From Lentisphaera profundi (lineage in GTDB: Bacteria > Verrucomicrobiota > Lentisphaeria > Lentisphaerales > Lentisphaeraceae), in contig NZ_CP117812.1 of the NCBI RefSeq assembly GCF_028728065.1, positions 310,001 to 374,000 of the forward strand: DNA of 64,000 nucleotides, read 5' to 3'. The notes under the pieces were generated by a model. The model was given only the letters and a program-made list of their open reading frames with translations. It made no database searches and had not been told where the DNA came from. This document shows positions 48,191 to 57,197 of the stretch, in pieces. How positions within the stretch are numbered: the first letter of the stretch is position 1; each line of letters opens with the position of its first letter. The translations under genes were made by a program, and so were the position numbers.

Positions 48191-49735
48191 TTATTTCTTT
48201 TTCACGCCCCATTTGAGGTAGGAGTTTTCTTTTTCTAAATGTTTGAAGCGTGAGATAACTTCTTTGTCATCGGGGACTTCGAGTTCAACTTGTTGTTGCT
48301 TGAGTTTCTTTTTCATGTTATCTAAAATACTTTTGAATTCGGGATCTTTGGCGCGATTAAGGTTCTCCCCTGGATCTTTCTCCATATCGTAAAGTTCCCA
48401 TTCGTCCGTGGTGTAGAAATGAATGAGTTTATAACGTCCATCAGTGACGCCACAATGCTTTTGAACTAAATGCCAATCAGGGTAGCCATAGTAATGGTAG
48501 TAAAATGATTCTCGCCATTGATCTACTTTTAAGCCTTTCATGAAGGGGAGGAGACTGGCTCCTTGCATTTCTTTAGGTGAAGGGGTTCCTGCGATTTCTA
48601 AAAATGTTTGAGCGAAGTCTAAGTTAGAAACGATTTCTGTATTTACAGAACCGCCTTTAATAGTTTTAGGCCAGCGCATAAGCAATGGCGTGCGTAAGGC
48701 TTCTTCGTACATAAAGCGTTTATCAAACCAACCATGTTCACCAAGGAAAAATCCTTGATCGGATGAATAGATAACTAAGGTATTCTCTGCCAAGCCTTGA
48801 TCATCTAAGTATTGGAGGACTTCGCCTATAGAGTCATCAATGGATTGAACACAACGAACATAATCACGTATATAACGCTGGTAGTTCCAAGAGCGTAATT
48901 CTTTTCCCTGGAGATTCGCCTTTGCGAAGTCCGCATTTTCTTGATCATAGGCTTTGTGCCAATTAGCGAGATCTTCACCATCAAGGTATTTAGGTGGAGT
49001 AAGTTTGAGATCCCCTGGGTTCATTGAGCCTTTGATCATCATGTCCTGTTTTTTGATATGAGAGGTTTTGCCTGCATAATCGGTATGAAGATTTTCGGGT
49101 TCGGGGAATTTTTTATCTTTAAAAGCATCCATGTATTTAGGAGAAGGCAACCAAGCGCGATGAGGAGCTTTGTGTTGCATCATCAGTATAAAAGGTTTTG
49201 ATTTATCGCGTTGATTTTTTAACCAATCCATATTTAACTGAGTGATGATCTCGGTGGTGTAGCCGCGATAATTTGTGGTTTCACCATTGCGGTTCATTTG
49301 AGGATGATAATACTTGCCTTGCCCACCGTAACCAGTAATGACTTCAAAGTGATCAAAGCCAGTAGGGAGTGACGCCAAATGCCATTTGCCTATGACGGCA
49401 GTTTGATAGCCTGCTTTTTGTAAAAGCTTAGGGAATGTGAGCTGCGCACCATCAAAATACATGTCATTTTTGTAGAAGCCGTTAAGATGAGAATATTTTC
49501 CTGTGAGAATTGCGGCTCGACTAGGACCACAGATAGCATTAGTGACTAAGCAGCGATCGAAGCGAATGCCTTCTTTGGCAATGCGATCAATATTCGGTGT
49601 TGAGTTCAGAATTGAGCCATAACAACTTATGGATTGAGTGGCGTGATCATCTGAAAAGATGAAGAGGATATTGGGTTTACTGGCGGAGAAAATAGAGATG
49701 CTACAAGTAAAGAGCAGAGTTATAATGTACTTCAT
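48191..49735 (-). CDS. Exported Cys-type sulfatase
   Basis: The 514-residue enzyme has a signal peptide (IITLLFTCSISIFSAS), the metal site FIFSDDHATQ, and the formylglycine motif CGPSRAAILTGKYSHLNG with the modifiable Cys at residue 69. Further landmarks are AVIGKWHL and IYSSDQGFFLGEHGWFDKRF. It should hydrolyse sulfate esters, probably on marine algal or animal glycans. No formylglycine-generating enzyme is in the window, so activation would rely on a gene elsewhere. It lies 67 bases after the kinase gene in the same direction. Confidence 0.95.
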   Translation of the reverse strand: MKYIITLLFTCSISIFSASKPNILFIFSDDHATQSISCYGSILNSTPNIDRIAKEGIRFDRCLVTNAICGPSRAAILTGKYSHLNGFYKNDMYFDGAQLTFPKLLQKAGYQTAVIGKWHLASLPTGFDHFEVITGYGGQGKYYHPQMNRNGETTNYRGYTTEIITQLNMDWLKNQRDKSKPFILMMQHKAPHRAWLPSPKYMDAFKDKKFPEPENLHTDYAGKTSHIKKQDMMIKGSMNPGDLKLTPPKYLDGEDLANWHKAYDQENADFAKANLQGKELRSWNYQRYIRDYVRCVQSIDDSIGEVLQYLDDQGLAENTLVIYSSDQGFFLGEHGWFDKRFMYEEALRTPLLMRWPKTIKGGSVNTEIVSNLDFAQTFLEIAGTPSPKEMQGASLLPFMKGLKVDQWRESFYYHYYGYPDWHLVQKHCGVTDGRYKLIHFYTTDEWELYDMEKDPGENLNRAKDPEFKSILDNMKKKLKQQQVELEVPDDKEVISRFKHLEKENSYLKWGVKKK

Positions 49736-49802
49736 GGTTTTCCTTAGCTTATTAATGTATGGTCGATTGATAACAGCAACACGGATTAAATTGACAGCAA
49801 GT

Positions 49803-51950
49803 CTAATCCACGAACGATACTTTGATGTGTTTTGGGAGCTGGTTTAGTTTACTTTCACTGAAGGTGAAACGTGAGATGTAGATATTTCGCAGTGTTGGAA
49901 TATTCTGGATGAACGTTAAATCGGACCATTTATTATTTAAATAAATGGTCTCTAAAGGAGCGTTCGAGAGGTAGCGAATATTACGGACATTAGTTTTCCA
50001 GATATTGATATGCTTAATTTTTTTGTCTTCAAGGGGTAGAAGTGAATAGACGTGAGTTCTACTAATGTTTAAATGTGTGAGGGGCATAGTTGCCATCGCT
50101 TGGATGGAGTCAATATCGGTATTGGAAGCATCGAGTTCAGAAATGGGTAGGTTGTTTAATGCAATGAGATCGTGAACACCTTTGCTACCTGCGATGGAAA
50201 GAGAATAAGTAAGATCTTTTTTCTGCTTTAATTTAAAAGTAAAATCAGTAACACACATGGCTTTAAGGTGTTTTTCAGCGAATTCCCAGCGTTTATGGAG
50301 GGGGTATTTGTAGGTGGCAACAGAAAGAAAATGATGATAGGTTTTTTGATTTTTTTTCAATTGATGAAGTTTATGTAATATTTTAGGGAAGGTATCAGAA
50401 GTGATAAAATCCTCATGATCATACTCTAAACTCATTTTGCAAAGTTCTTTGAGCCAATCCGTGGCTAGCTTTCCTTGATATTTATCGATTTCTTCTATTG
50501 CTTTAGGAAAATTGTGGAAGCCAAATTGGTAGAGTGCGTGATAATAGCGAGATTCCATGTTCTTAGGGTCGGAGACGAGAGATTCTTGTACCAGTTTTAA
50601 GGCGTGTTGATAACTTGTTTTTTGGTATTCGTTACGAGCAAAATCGAGCAGGAGTACCGCCGTTTGTTTACGGATTTGCATACTGCGTGCATCAGCTTTC
50701 TCGGCTTTGATTTTGGCGCTTTCGGCATTTTCCCGAGCTTCTTTTTCGATTTTTTGTGATTGTCGGGCTTGGGCTTCTGCCGCTAAGGCCGCTTCACGTT
50801 CATTTTGCAGGCTATCCATAAAGGTGGCGGTGATCAGAATAATGATCAGAAAGGAAGCTGAAATGAGTAAGCAGGCTTCTTTATGACGTTTAAATAGTAA
50901 GTTTAATAGGGTTAGAAATCCCGCATGTTCAGCTTCAGTGGCAAAGCCCTCGATAAAGGCTTTAACTTCATCGGCTAGGTCATCTACATTTAAATAGCGA
51001 TCTTTTACTTTAGTTGCCATCGCTTTGACCACTACGGCGTTGAGGCTATTACTAATTGTGAAATCAGGTTTGCGTTGGTTGGGAGGGATGATTTCTCCAC
51101 TGAGTGTTTGTTGAACAATACTTTTCAAATTTCCACTGAAAGGACGTTCTAAGGTGAGGATTGAGTAGAGGATTGCACCGAGACAATAAATATCCGTTGC
51201 GTATGAGCGTGAGCCACAAGAAGAGGTGATTTGTTCGGGGGCCATGTAACCTGGACTTCCTTTGAGAACGCCATCTTGAGTTAATTCTATGGAGTCACTT
51301 TGCAGGGATTGTATTTCGATGTCTTCGGCAATTTCATCGTCTTTGTCTCTTAATTGGCGAGCGAGCCCCCAGTCACAAAGTAACACTTCACCGAATTCAT
51401 TAACCTGAATATTAGCGGGTTTAAGGTCGAGGTGTAAGACGAATTTGGAATGCGCAAAGGCAACAGCATTACAAACTTTTAGAAAGATCCCTAGCAACTC
51501 ATTTTTTGGGTAGCGCTTTTGATATTCGGGGTTTTCTGCTTTGAGCTGGTCGAGGATATCTTGTAAGTTTTCACCATGCAATAATTTCATGGTGAAGAAA
51601 GGTTCGGCCTCATTTTCGATACCTATGTCATGGACCGGTACTATATTAGGATGTTCAAGAGAAGCAGTAATGCGAGCTTCGCGAATAAAGTTTTTTACGG
51701 TCTCTTGATCATCCGCATTTTTCATGACGGCTTTAGCGATACTTCTTTTGGTGAGTTCATCATAAGTTTCTACGATGTATTTCATCCCACCTTCGTTAAC
51801 AGTACTCTTTACATCATAGCGCTCATCACCGATTTCTAATTCTTCGAGCAGGCGGAGGTAATCTTGTTCAGGTTCATCGAAAGCTGCATCAAAATGATTA
51901 AGCAAATGAGGGATGACTTCAGATTGAGTTCCGCGATCATTTGAGTTCAT
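49803..51950 (-). CDS. Membrane Hanks-type Ser/Thr kinase with leucine-rich-like C-terminal repeats
   Basis: The 715-residue protein has a cytosolic kinase domain (about 42-340), a membrane helix near 360-379 (LLISASFLIIILITATF), a charged coiled coil (about 385-445) and an outer part ending in repeats such as LPISELDASNTDIDSI and MPLTHLNISRTHVYSL. Catalytic motifs are AVMK, FIREARI, HLDLKPAN, CDWGLAR and SPGYMAPEQ. HRD is HLD (a non-RD kinase) and DFG is DWG, and the Gly loop is weak (NEGGMKYI), but the Lys, Asp and Asn needed for activity remain. The ATG at 51950 has AGGA upstream and is preferred to one 11 codons earlier. Confidence 0.9.
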   Translation of the reverse strand: MNSNDRGTQSEVIPHLLNHFDAAFDEPEQDYLRLLEELEIGDERYDVKSTVNEGGMKYIVETYDELTKRSIAKAVMKNADDQETVKNFIREARITASLEHPNIVPVHDIGIENEAEPFFTMKLLHGENLQDILDQLKAENPEYQKRYPKNELLGIFLKVCNAVAFAHSKFVLHLDLKPANIQVNEFGEVLLCDWGLARQLRDKDDEIAEDIEIQSLQSDSIELTQDGVLKGSPGYMAPEQITSSCGSRSYATDIYCLGAILYSILTLERPFSGNLKSIVQQTLSGEIIPPNQRKPDFTISNSLNAVVVKAMATKVKDRYLNVDDLADEVKAFIEGFATEAEHAGFLTLLNLLFKRHKEACLLISASFLIIILITATFMDSLQNEREAALAAEAQARQSQKIEKEARENAESAKIKAEKADARSMQIRKQTAVLLLDFARNEYQKTSYQHALKLVQESLVSDPKNMESRYYHALYQFGFHNFPKAIEEIDKYQGKLATDWLKELCKMSLEYDHEDFITSDTFPKILHKLHQLKKNQKTYHHFLSVATYKYPLHKRWEFAEKHLKAMCVTDFTFKLKQKKDLTYSLSIAGSKGVHDLIALNNLPISELDASNTDIDSIQAMATMPLTHLNISRTHVYSLLPLEDKKIKHINIWKTNVRNIRYLSNAPLETIYLNNKWSDLTFIQNIPTLRNIYISRFTFSESKLNQLPKHIKVSFVD

Positions 51951-52161
51951 GAAGAGTCCTATCTTAGTGGGTTTTTTAATCAAGCTAATATAAGTCGTCT
52001 AAATATTTTGAAGCTAAAAAACGAAGATTTTTTAGCGAATCGGCTGAAAAAATAAAGCCTTAGCCCTTTTTATGATTTTAGCTGTCAATTTATTTTTGAG
52101 TAAAGCTATTTAGAATTATGGAACTCAAAAAAGAGTTGGAAACAGATAACAAGGATGATAG

Positions 52162-52413
52162 ATGAAAAAATTAATCGTATGTTTAATGAGCTTATGTTAT
52201 GTAAGTTTTGCTGCTAATGAAGTGAATAAAGTTGAAGCAGAAAAATTAATCGTGAGTGGGACTTTTAAACAGACCTCATATGGTACTCTCTTTACCAATG
52301 AAAAAGGCGAGGAGTTTATGGTACTCAAAAATTCACATGAGAAAATCAAAGCTTTGCTCGATAAAGAAGTCGAGATGACTGTGAAGGTTAAGCAAGGTAA
52401 GCATCGTAAATAA
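52162..52413 (+). CDS. Small secreted protein of unknown function
   Basis: The 83-residue protein has a signal peptide (LIVCLMSLCYVSFA) followed by about 65 residues with alternating short strands (KLIVSGTFKQTSYGTLFTN, EEFMVLKNSHEKIKALLDKE, VEMTVKVKQGKHRK). The pattern could form a small OB-like barrel, but I do not recognise a family. AAGGA lies 7 bases before the ATG and a terminator follows, so it is a single-gene unit. The 211-base gap ahead of it holds no other gene. Confidence 0.75.
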   Translation: MKKLIVCLMSLCYVSFAANEVNKVEAEKLIVSGTFKQTSYGTLFTNEKGEEFMVLKNSHEKIKALLDKEVEMTVKVKQGKHRK

Positions 52414-52474
52414 ATAGTTTACATCACAAAAATAGACCCGTTAGATTAAGTCTAGGGACAAATTTTTTGTGTAT

Positions 52475-52504
52475 AGCTCGAGTCAAAGACTCGAGCTTTT
52501 TTTT
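52475..52504 (+). terminator. Terminator after the small secreted protein
   Basis: AGCTCGAGTC and GACTCGAGCT form a perfect ten-base stem with loop AAA, followed by T8. The T-tract runs into the end of the converging DUF2797 gene. On the opposite strand no T-run follows, so it acts mainly in the plus direction. Confidence 0.9.
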
Positions 52505-53321
52505 AGTCTTCCCAAGAAAATGAAATGTTGTAGCCTGAGTGAGCACGAACATTAAATACTTCATTAGTATCAAAAATGAGGTATTGCCCTTTGATAGCCA
52601 TGAGTGTGGCGGTATAAATTGGCACTTTATCTAACTTTAAAGATTTGACTTTCTTTGGCCATTCGATGTGAGGGTATTCGAGTTTGATTGTCTTTGGCTC
52701 ATCGAGTAAATATTGTTGCTGCTCTTTACTGAGAATTTCTTTTACTTGTTCCATAATCGGTTCAAATGCGGTGTCAGTAAGATCATGCTTAAGCATTTTC
52801 TGCCAGCTAGTACGATCTGAAATGCCACTTGAGCTAATGGCTTTTTCGGCTAAACCAACATCGAGGCGATTTGGAAAGAGTCCAATGACTAAAGCTTCTG
52901 AGGCGCCTTGGTCAGCCCAGCGTGTAAGGTGGTTTCCGCCGCGAGTGATACCAATTTTAACTCCAGATGAACGTGCTAGGTAGAGTGCTTGATCAGTCAT
53001 GCAATGGGTGTCGGCCCATTTGGGTTGACGGCAAGTGCCTTTAGCGTAATGACAAGTTTCTGGTTTCATGATACAGAGGTCATTGCAGGCTAAGTTATTG
53101 AAACAAGGCCAGCATGAGCCTTGACCCACGGCTTTCTTTATACTTGCGCCGCAATGGATGCAGTTAATTTGACCTTGGTAGGACCAGGAAACTTTTTTTC
53201 CAATAAGGGCATTTAAAGGTAAAACACCCTTGCCATTCATGCTTAAGGAGTATTCCACTAAGCCACCATTTGTGGGGCATAGAGTATTCATTTTATCGAG
53301 ATTGCCAGTGAGTTGATTCAT
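52503..53321 (-). CDS. DUF2797 Cys-rich protein
   Basis: The 272-residue protein matches the DUF2797 family. It has a Cys cluster typical of zinc binding (INCIHCGASIKKAVGQGSCW, then CFNNLACNDLC and CHYAKGTC) followed by HCMTDQALYLARSSGVKIGI and TRWADQGASEALVIGLFPNR. The latter half resembles a GIY-YIG-like core. The function of the family is unknown. It is last in the pepA-mtaB-larE unit, 16 bases after larE. Confidence 0.75.
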   Translation of the reverse strand: MNQLTGNLDKMNTLCPTNGGLVEYSLSMNGKGVLPLNALIGKKVSWSYQGQINCIHCGASIKKAVGQGSCWPCFNNLACNDLCIMKPETCHYAKGTCRQPKWADTHCMTDQALYLARSSGVKIGITRGGNHLTRWADQGASEALVIGLFPNRLDVGLAEKAISSSGISDRTSWQKMLKHDLTDTAFEPIMEQVKEILSKEQQQYLLDEPKTIKLEYPHIEWPKKVKSLKLDKVPIYTATLMAIKGQYLIFDTNEVFNVRAHSGYNISFSWED

Positions 53322-53337
53322 ATTCCCTTGGTCCTAG

Positions 53338-54135
53338 TTAATGGGTTGATCCAGTCCGGTAACCGGCTAGATCTAAAGTGATGTGACGATAGCCAACTTT
53401 TTTGAGCTGACTTAAAATTTGTTGACGAAATTCTTTGTCAAAAAAACGATCAAGCGCTTCTTCTTCAACTTCAATTCGTATGAGCTCACCATGATGGCGG
53501 GCGCGGTATTGATGAAATTTGTATTTCTTGAGTATTTCTTCAGCCATCTCGATTTGAGAGAGTTTTTGAATGGTAACTTTTTCTCCTTGCGGTAAGCGAG
53601 AGGCTAAGCAAGCAAATGATGCGCGGGACGCTGTCGGCAAGTTTCTTTCTTTGGAGAGTTCGCGAATTTCCTCTTTACTAAGGATCTGCAATGGCGCAAT
53701 AACTGAATATTCCTCAGCAGCTTGGGCGCCAGGTCTATGATCACTAAGGTCGTCAAGAATAGCCCCGTATGCCATGGTTTTTATATTATTTTCATGTGCA
53801 TATTGAGACATTTCAGAGAAGAGTTCTGATTTACAGTAATAACAACGATTACCCGAGTTGGCTTGGTATTCGGCTTTGTCTATTTCATGGGTATAGAGAA
53901 CCGTGAGTCGCCAGTTTTTCTCAGAGGCCAATGCTTGGGCTTCTTTTAATTCCGACCGAGGGATGGAAGGAGAGTCGGCAATAATGAGCTCAACGCTTTC
54001 TTTTGGCATGAACTCGTAGGCTAAAGCTGCGAGTAAGCTTGAGTCCACACCACCGGAATAAGCAATGGCAAGGCTATCGAGTTCTTGCAGTTCTTGTTTG
54101 ACTTGAAGGAGTTTGTCAGAGAGGGACTTATTCAT
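53338..54135 (-). CDS. larE: LarE-type ATP-dependent sacrificial sulfur transferase
   Basis: LarE adenylates and thiolates pyridinium cofactor precursors using its own Cys or a cluster-bound sulfide. The 265-residue protein has the PP-loop AIAYSGGVDSSLLAALAYEF, the NRCYYCKSELF motif, and ASFACLASRLPQG, where the Cys corresponds to the sulfur-donating residue. The larB, larC and larA genes of the nickel-pincer pathway are not in this window. Its start overlaps the end of mtaB by eight bases. Confidence 0.85.
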   Translation of the reverse strand: MNKSLSDKLLQVKQELQELDSLAIAYSGGVDSSLLAALAYEFMPKESVELIIADSPSIPRSELKEAQALASEKNWRLTVLYTHEIDKAEYQANSGNRCYYCKSELFSEMSQYAHENNIKTMAYGAILDDLSDHRPGAQAAEEYSVIAPLQILSKEEIRELSKERNLPTASRASFACLASRLPQGEKVTIQKLSQIEMAEEILKKYKFHQYRARHHGELIRIEVEEEALDRFFDKEFRQQILSQLKKVGYRHITLDLAGYRTGSTH

Positions 54136-55441
54136 CTACTAATTCAGCCATTGCGAAGTCCGCAACTGTATGAGTGATTTTTACACGTCGAATATGACGA
54201 CTTAAATTCCCAGAGTATTCAACTGAGACACGGATGAAGTTCTCGGTATATCCAGTCCATAATCCATCATGGCCTGATTCAAAGAGCACGTCAAATTCAC
54301 GGCCGATATACTCGCTGTAGAACTTAAGACGTTTTCTTTCACTAATGGCTCTGAGTACTGAAGAACGATGAGATTTCTCTTTTGGGGAAACTTTCTCTTC
54401 CATTTTTACTGCAGGAGTTCCATCGCGTTCAGAAAAAGTGAAGACGTGGAAATAGTTCACGGGTGATTTGATCAGGAAGTCACAGGTTTCTTCAAATTCT
54501 GCATCGCCTTCGCCGCACATGCCAACCATGACATCAGTGCCAATACATAAGTCAGGGACACGTTCAGAGGCTTTTTTGATAAAGTCGAGAAAGTCTTGAC
54601 GTTCGTAACGCCTTTTCATGATTTTGAGGATTTTATCAGATCCACTCTGTAGAGGGATGTGAAGATAAGGGACTAAGGCGTGATTGGGGTCAGCCATATA
54701 ATCAAAGATTTTTTCTGGAATAGTGGTGGGCTCGATTGAGCTAATACGAATTCTTTCAATACCTTCTAGTTCATTAAGTTGATCAATGACATCGAGAAAA
54801 GTTCGTCCCTGTGATTCATAGGTGGCAACGTTGACACCAGTAATGACAATTTCACGAAATCCTTGAGCAATAAGTACGCGAGCTTCTTCCAAAAGGTTAT
54901 CCATTTCTCTTGAGCGAGAGCGTCCTCTTGCCATTGGTATGATACAGAAAGTGCACATGAAGTCACAGCCATCTTGGATCTTTAGATTGGCGCGTGTTTT
55001 TGAATCTGATTGGCCCATGGTGTCAATAGTGAAATCTTCTTTGACAATTCGATCTCTAATGATTAAAGGTTTTTCATTTTTACCCATACTGACGTAATCG
55101 AGTACCGACATTTTATCTTGATTGCCAATGATTAGGTCAACGCCTTCAATTTCCGAAAGAGTTTTATAGCCCATTTGCGAATAACAACCGACCACGGCAA
55201 CAAAAGCATCCGGATTCCTACGGATGTAGGAGCGAATGACATTGCGACAATCTGAGTCAGCACGTGCCGTTACGGTACATGTATTGACGATGGCAAGGTT
55301 GGAGTCTGTTTTGAAATCAACGATTTCAAAACCTTGCTCTTTAAGACCTTGCTCCATGACGGATGATTCTGATTGGTTGAGACGGCACCCGAGGGTGTAT
55401 ACGCTAGCTTTTTTTGTATCTAAATTTGGTTTTTGGGTCAT
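54128..55441 (-). CDS. mtaB: tRNA t6A37 methylthiotransferase (MtaB)
   Basis: This radical-SAM enzyme adds a methylthio group to t6A at position 37 of ANN-decoding tRNAs. The 437-residue product has three N-terminal cluster Cys (LGCRLNQSES, NTCTVT, VVGCYSQMG), the radical-SAM motif GCDFMCTFCIIPMARGRSRS, and a C-terminal TRAM-like region. The ATG at 55441 overlaps the pepA stop (ATGA), indicating coupling; an ATG seven codons earlier is possible but lies within pepA. MtaB rather than MiaB is supported by CRLNQSES and the sequence after the cluster. Confidence 0.9.
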   Translation of the reverse strand: MTQKPNLDTKKASVYTLGCRLNQSESSVMEQGLKEQGFEIVDFKTDSNLAIVNTCTVTARADSDCRNVIRSYIRRNPDAFVAVVGCYSQMGYKTLSEIEGVDLIIGNQDKMSVLDYVSMGKNEKPLIIRDRIVKEDFTIDTMGQSDSKTRANLKIQDGCDFMCTFCIIPMARGRSRSREMDNLLEEARVLIAQGFREIVITGVNVATYESQGRTFLDVIDQLNELEGIERIRISSIEPTTIPEKIFDYMADPNHALVPYLHIPLQSGSDKILKIMKRRYERQDFLDFIKKASERVPDLCIGTDVMVGMCGEGDAEFEETCDFLIKSPVNYFHVFTFSERDGTPAVKMEEKVSPKEKSHRSSVLRAISERKRLKFYSEYIGREFDVLFESGHDGLWTGYTENFIRVSVEYSGNLSRHIRRVKITHTVADFAMAELVDE

Positions 55442-56913
55442 TCTGCAATATTCATGAGCCATTTGGCGAGGAGTCGAGTTCCGAAGCCACTGGCGAGTTT
55501 TTCGTTAATGTATGTGCAACCTTTCATTCCCCATGCAGTGCCTGCGATGTCGAGGTGAGCCCAGCGAGTATCGCCAGCAAAGTTGGAAAGGAAGCCAGCA
55601 GCAGTGATTGTGCCTGCATACGGAGGGCCGATGTTGCAAAGATCAGCATCAGTGCCGTGTAGGAGCTTTTTATAATCGTCGTTTAGAGGTAGGGGCCACA
55701 AGCGTTCATGCACTTGTGATCCTGCTTCAATGAGGTCCTTTTGGAGCTCGTCATCTTCACTGATGATAGCCGACATTTCATGGCCTAAAGCCACGATGCA
55801 TGCGCCGGTTAGAGTAGCTACATCAATCATGATGTCTGGCTTATATGTTTCGGCGGTATAGGCCATGGCATCGCAAAGGAGTAGTCGACCTTCAGCGTCT
55901 GTATTGTAGATCTCGATAGTTTTACCATTATAAGCAGTGACGATATCGCCTGGCTTAGTAGCTTTGCCATTGATAAGGTTTTCTGAACTTGGTACAACGC
56001 AAATGACGTTGATGGCGGCGTTACATTCACAGATCGCTTTGAAAGCACCAAGGACAGCGGCTGCACCGCACATATCGTACTTCATCTCTTGCATGCCTTT
56101 GCCTGGCTTAAGGCTAATACCGCCAGAATCAAAAGTTACGCCTTTGCCTACAATAGCGACAGTTTTAGTCGCGCTCGGGTGAGTGTGCTTGAGAATGATG
56201 AGTTGTGCTTCTTCGTCTGAGCCAGCCGAAACTGATAAGAGTGCACCCATGCCGAGTTTTCCCATTTCGGCTTCGCCGAGGACTTCGATTTCTGAATCAG
56301 TCTCTTTTGCAAGATTACGCGCTTTATCAGCAAGGATTTTTGGTGTGAGGGCATTGCCTGGAGCATTGCCTAAGTCGCGAGCGTAGTTAGCGCATTCAGT
56401 AAAAATTTGTGCGCGATTCGCTTTGCCTTGTTCGATAGTGATGTCTTTACTAGCGCAAAGGTGAACGCAGAGGTTGTCTACTTTGACGGTTTCAGATTTT
56501 TTAGTTTTGAAAGCATCATACTCATATTGGCCGAGGTTGAGGGCTGCAACAAAATGTCTAGTTTGAAGTTCTGGGACATGGCCCAGTTCAAGTAAGAGGT
56601 GGTGCTTCTTGTACTTCTGAAGAAGGCTCACGGCTTTACCAGTTGCGCTACGGAATTTATGACTGAGGTCACCCTCTTTTTTGCCAAGACCCAAAATGAG
56701 GATGCCGCGATAAGCACTCATAGGAGTAGGGAGATAAAACATGTCTTTGCCGCAAATGTTGCCGCGCTCATGGATTAAGTTCAGAGATGTTTGGTCTTCT
56801 AAAGCAATTAAGGAACTATTTATAGCGCCGTCTAACTCGCCTTCCCATGCAGGGATAATTAAGCAGTCAACTTCAGGTTCGATTTCGCAGTTTGTAATAA
56901 AATGTATGTCCAT
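55438..56913 (-). CDS. pepA: Leucyl aminopeptidase (M17)
   Basis: The 491-residue enzyme is a two-metal cytosolic aminopeptidase that trims peptides. The C-terminal catalytic domain has VGKGVTFDSGGISLKPGKGM, MKYDMCGAAAVLG and the family signature NTDAEGRLLLCDAM, carrying the metal ligands and catalytic Lys/Arg. The N-terminal domain is more divergent, as usual. It heads the four-gene unit pepA-mtaB-larE-DUF2797. Confidence 0.96.
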   Translation of the reverse strand: MDIHFITNCEIEPEVDCLIIPAWEGELDGAINSSLIALEDQTSLNLIHERGNICGKDMFYLPTPMSAYRGILILGLGKKEGDLSHKFRSATGKAVSLLQKYKKHHLLLELGHVPELQTRHFVAALNLGQYEYDAFKTKKSETVKVDNLCVHLCASKDITIEQGKANRAQIFTECANYARDLGNAPGNALTPKILADKARNLAKETDSEIEVLGEAEMGKLGMGALLSVSAGSDEEAQLIILKHTHPSATKTVAIVGKGVTFDSGGISLKPGKGMQEMKYDMCGAAAVLGAFKAICECNAAINVICVVPSSENLINGKATKPGDIVTAYNGKTIEIYNTDAEGRLLLCDAMAYTAETYKPDIMIDVATLTGACIVALGHEMSAIISEDDELQKDLIEAGSQVHERLWPLPLNDDYKKLLHGTDADLCNIGPPYAGTITAAGFLSNFAGDTRWAHLDIAGTAWGMKGCTYINEKLASGFGTRLLAKWLMNIAE

Positions 56914-57197
56914 AAGTGCGTTCCAAAATAGTGGTTAAAATTTCAAAAATAAGCGGTAATATGTGTTGCTAGACTTGATTTGTAAAGTTTTCTCAAAATT
57001 AAAGCTGTGTTTTTCCTTTTGAATCTCTCTGTAAAATCTTATTTGTCAATGACTTTTGATTTTTTGAGTATTCTCTAGGCTTGGTTTGAGATGCAAGTGA
57101 ATCAACATATACTTATTCGACTTTAAGTATTTGGTAATTAAGGCATATTAGTTTTTTGCCAATTTTCATCAAGTAATCAAGCGAAAACAGAACTTTT
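56914..57197. other. Divergent intergenic region pepA / HAD phosphatase
   Basis: This 284-base AT-rich gap lies between two divergent units and must hold both promoters. I saw no tRNA, strong palindrome, terminator or credible small gene. The HAD start has no clear Shine-Dalgarno sequence. Confidence 0.5.
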
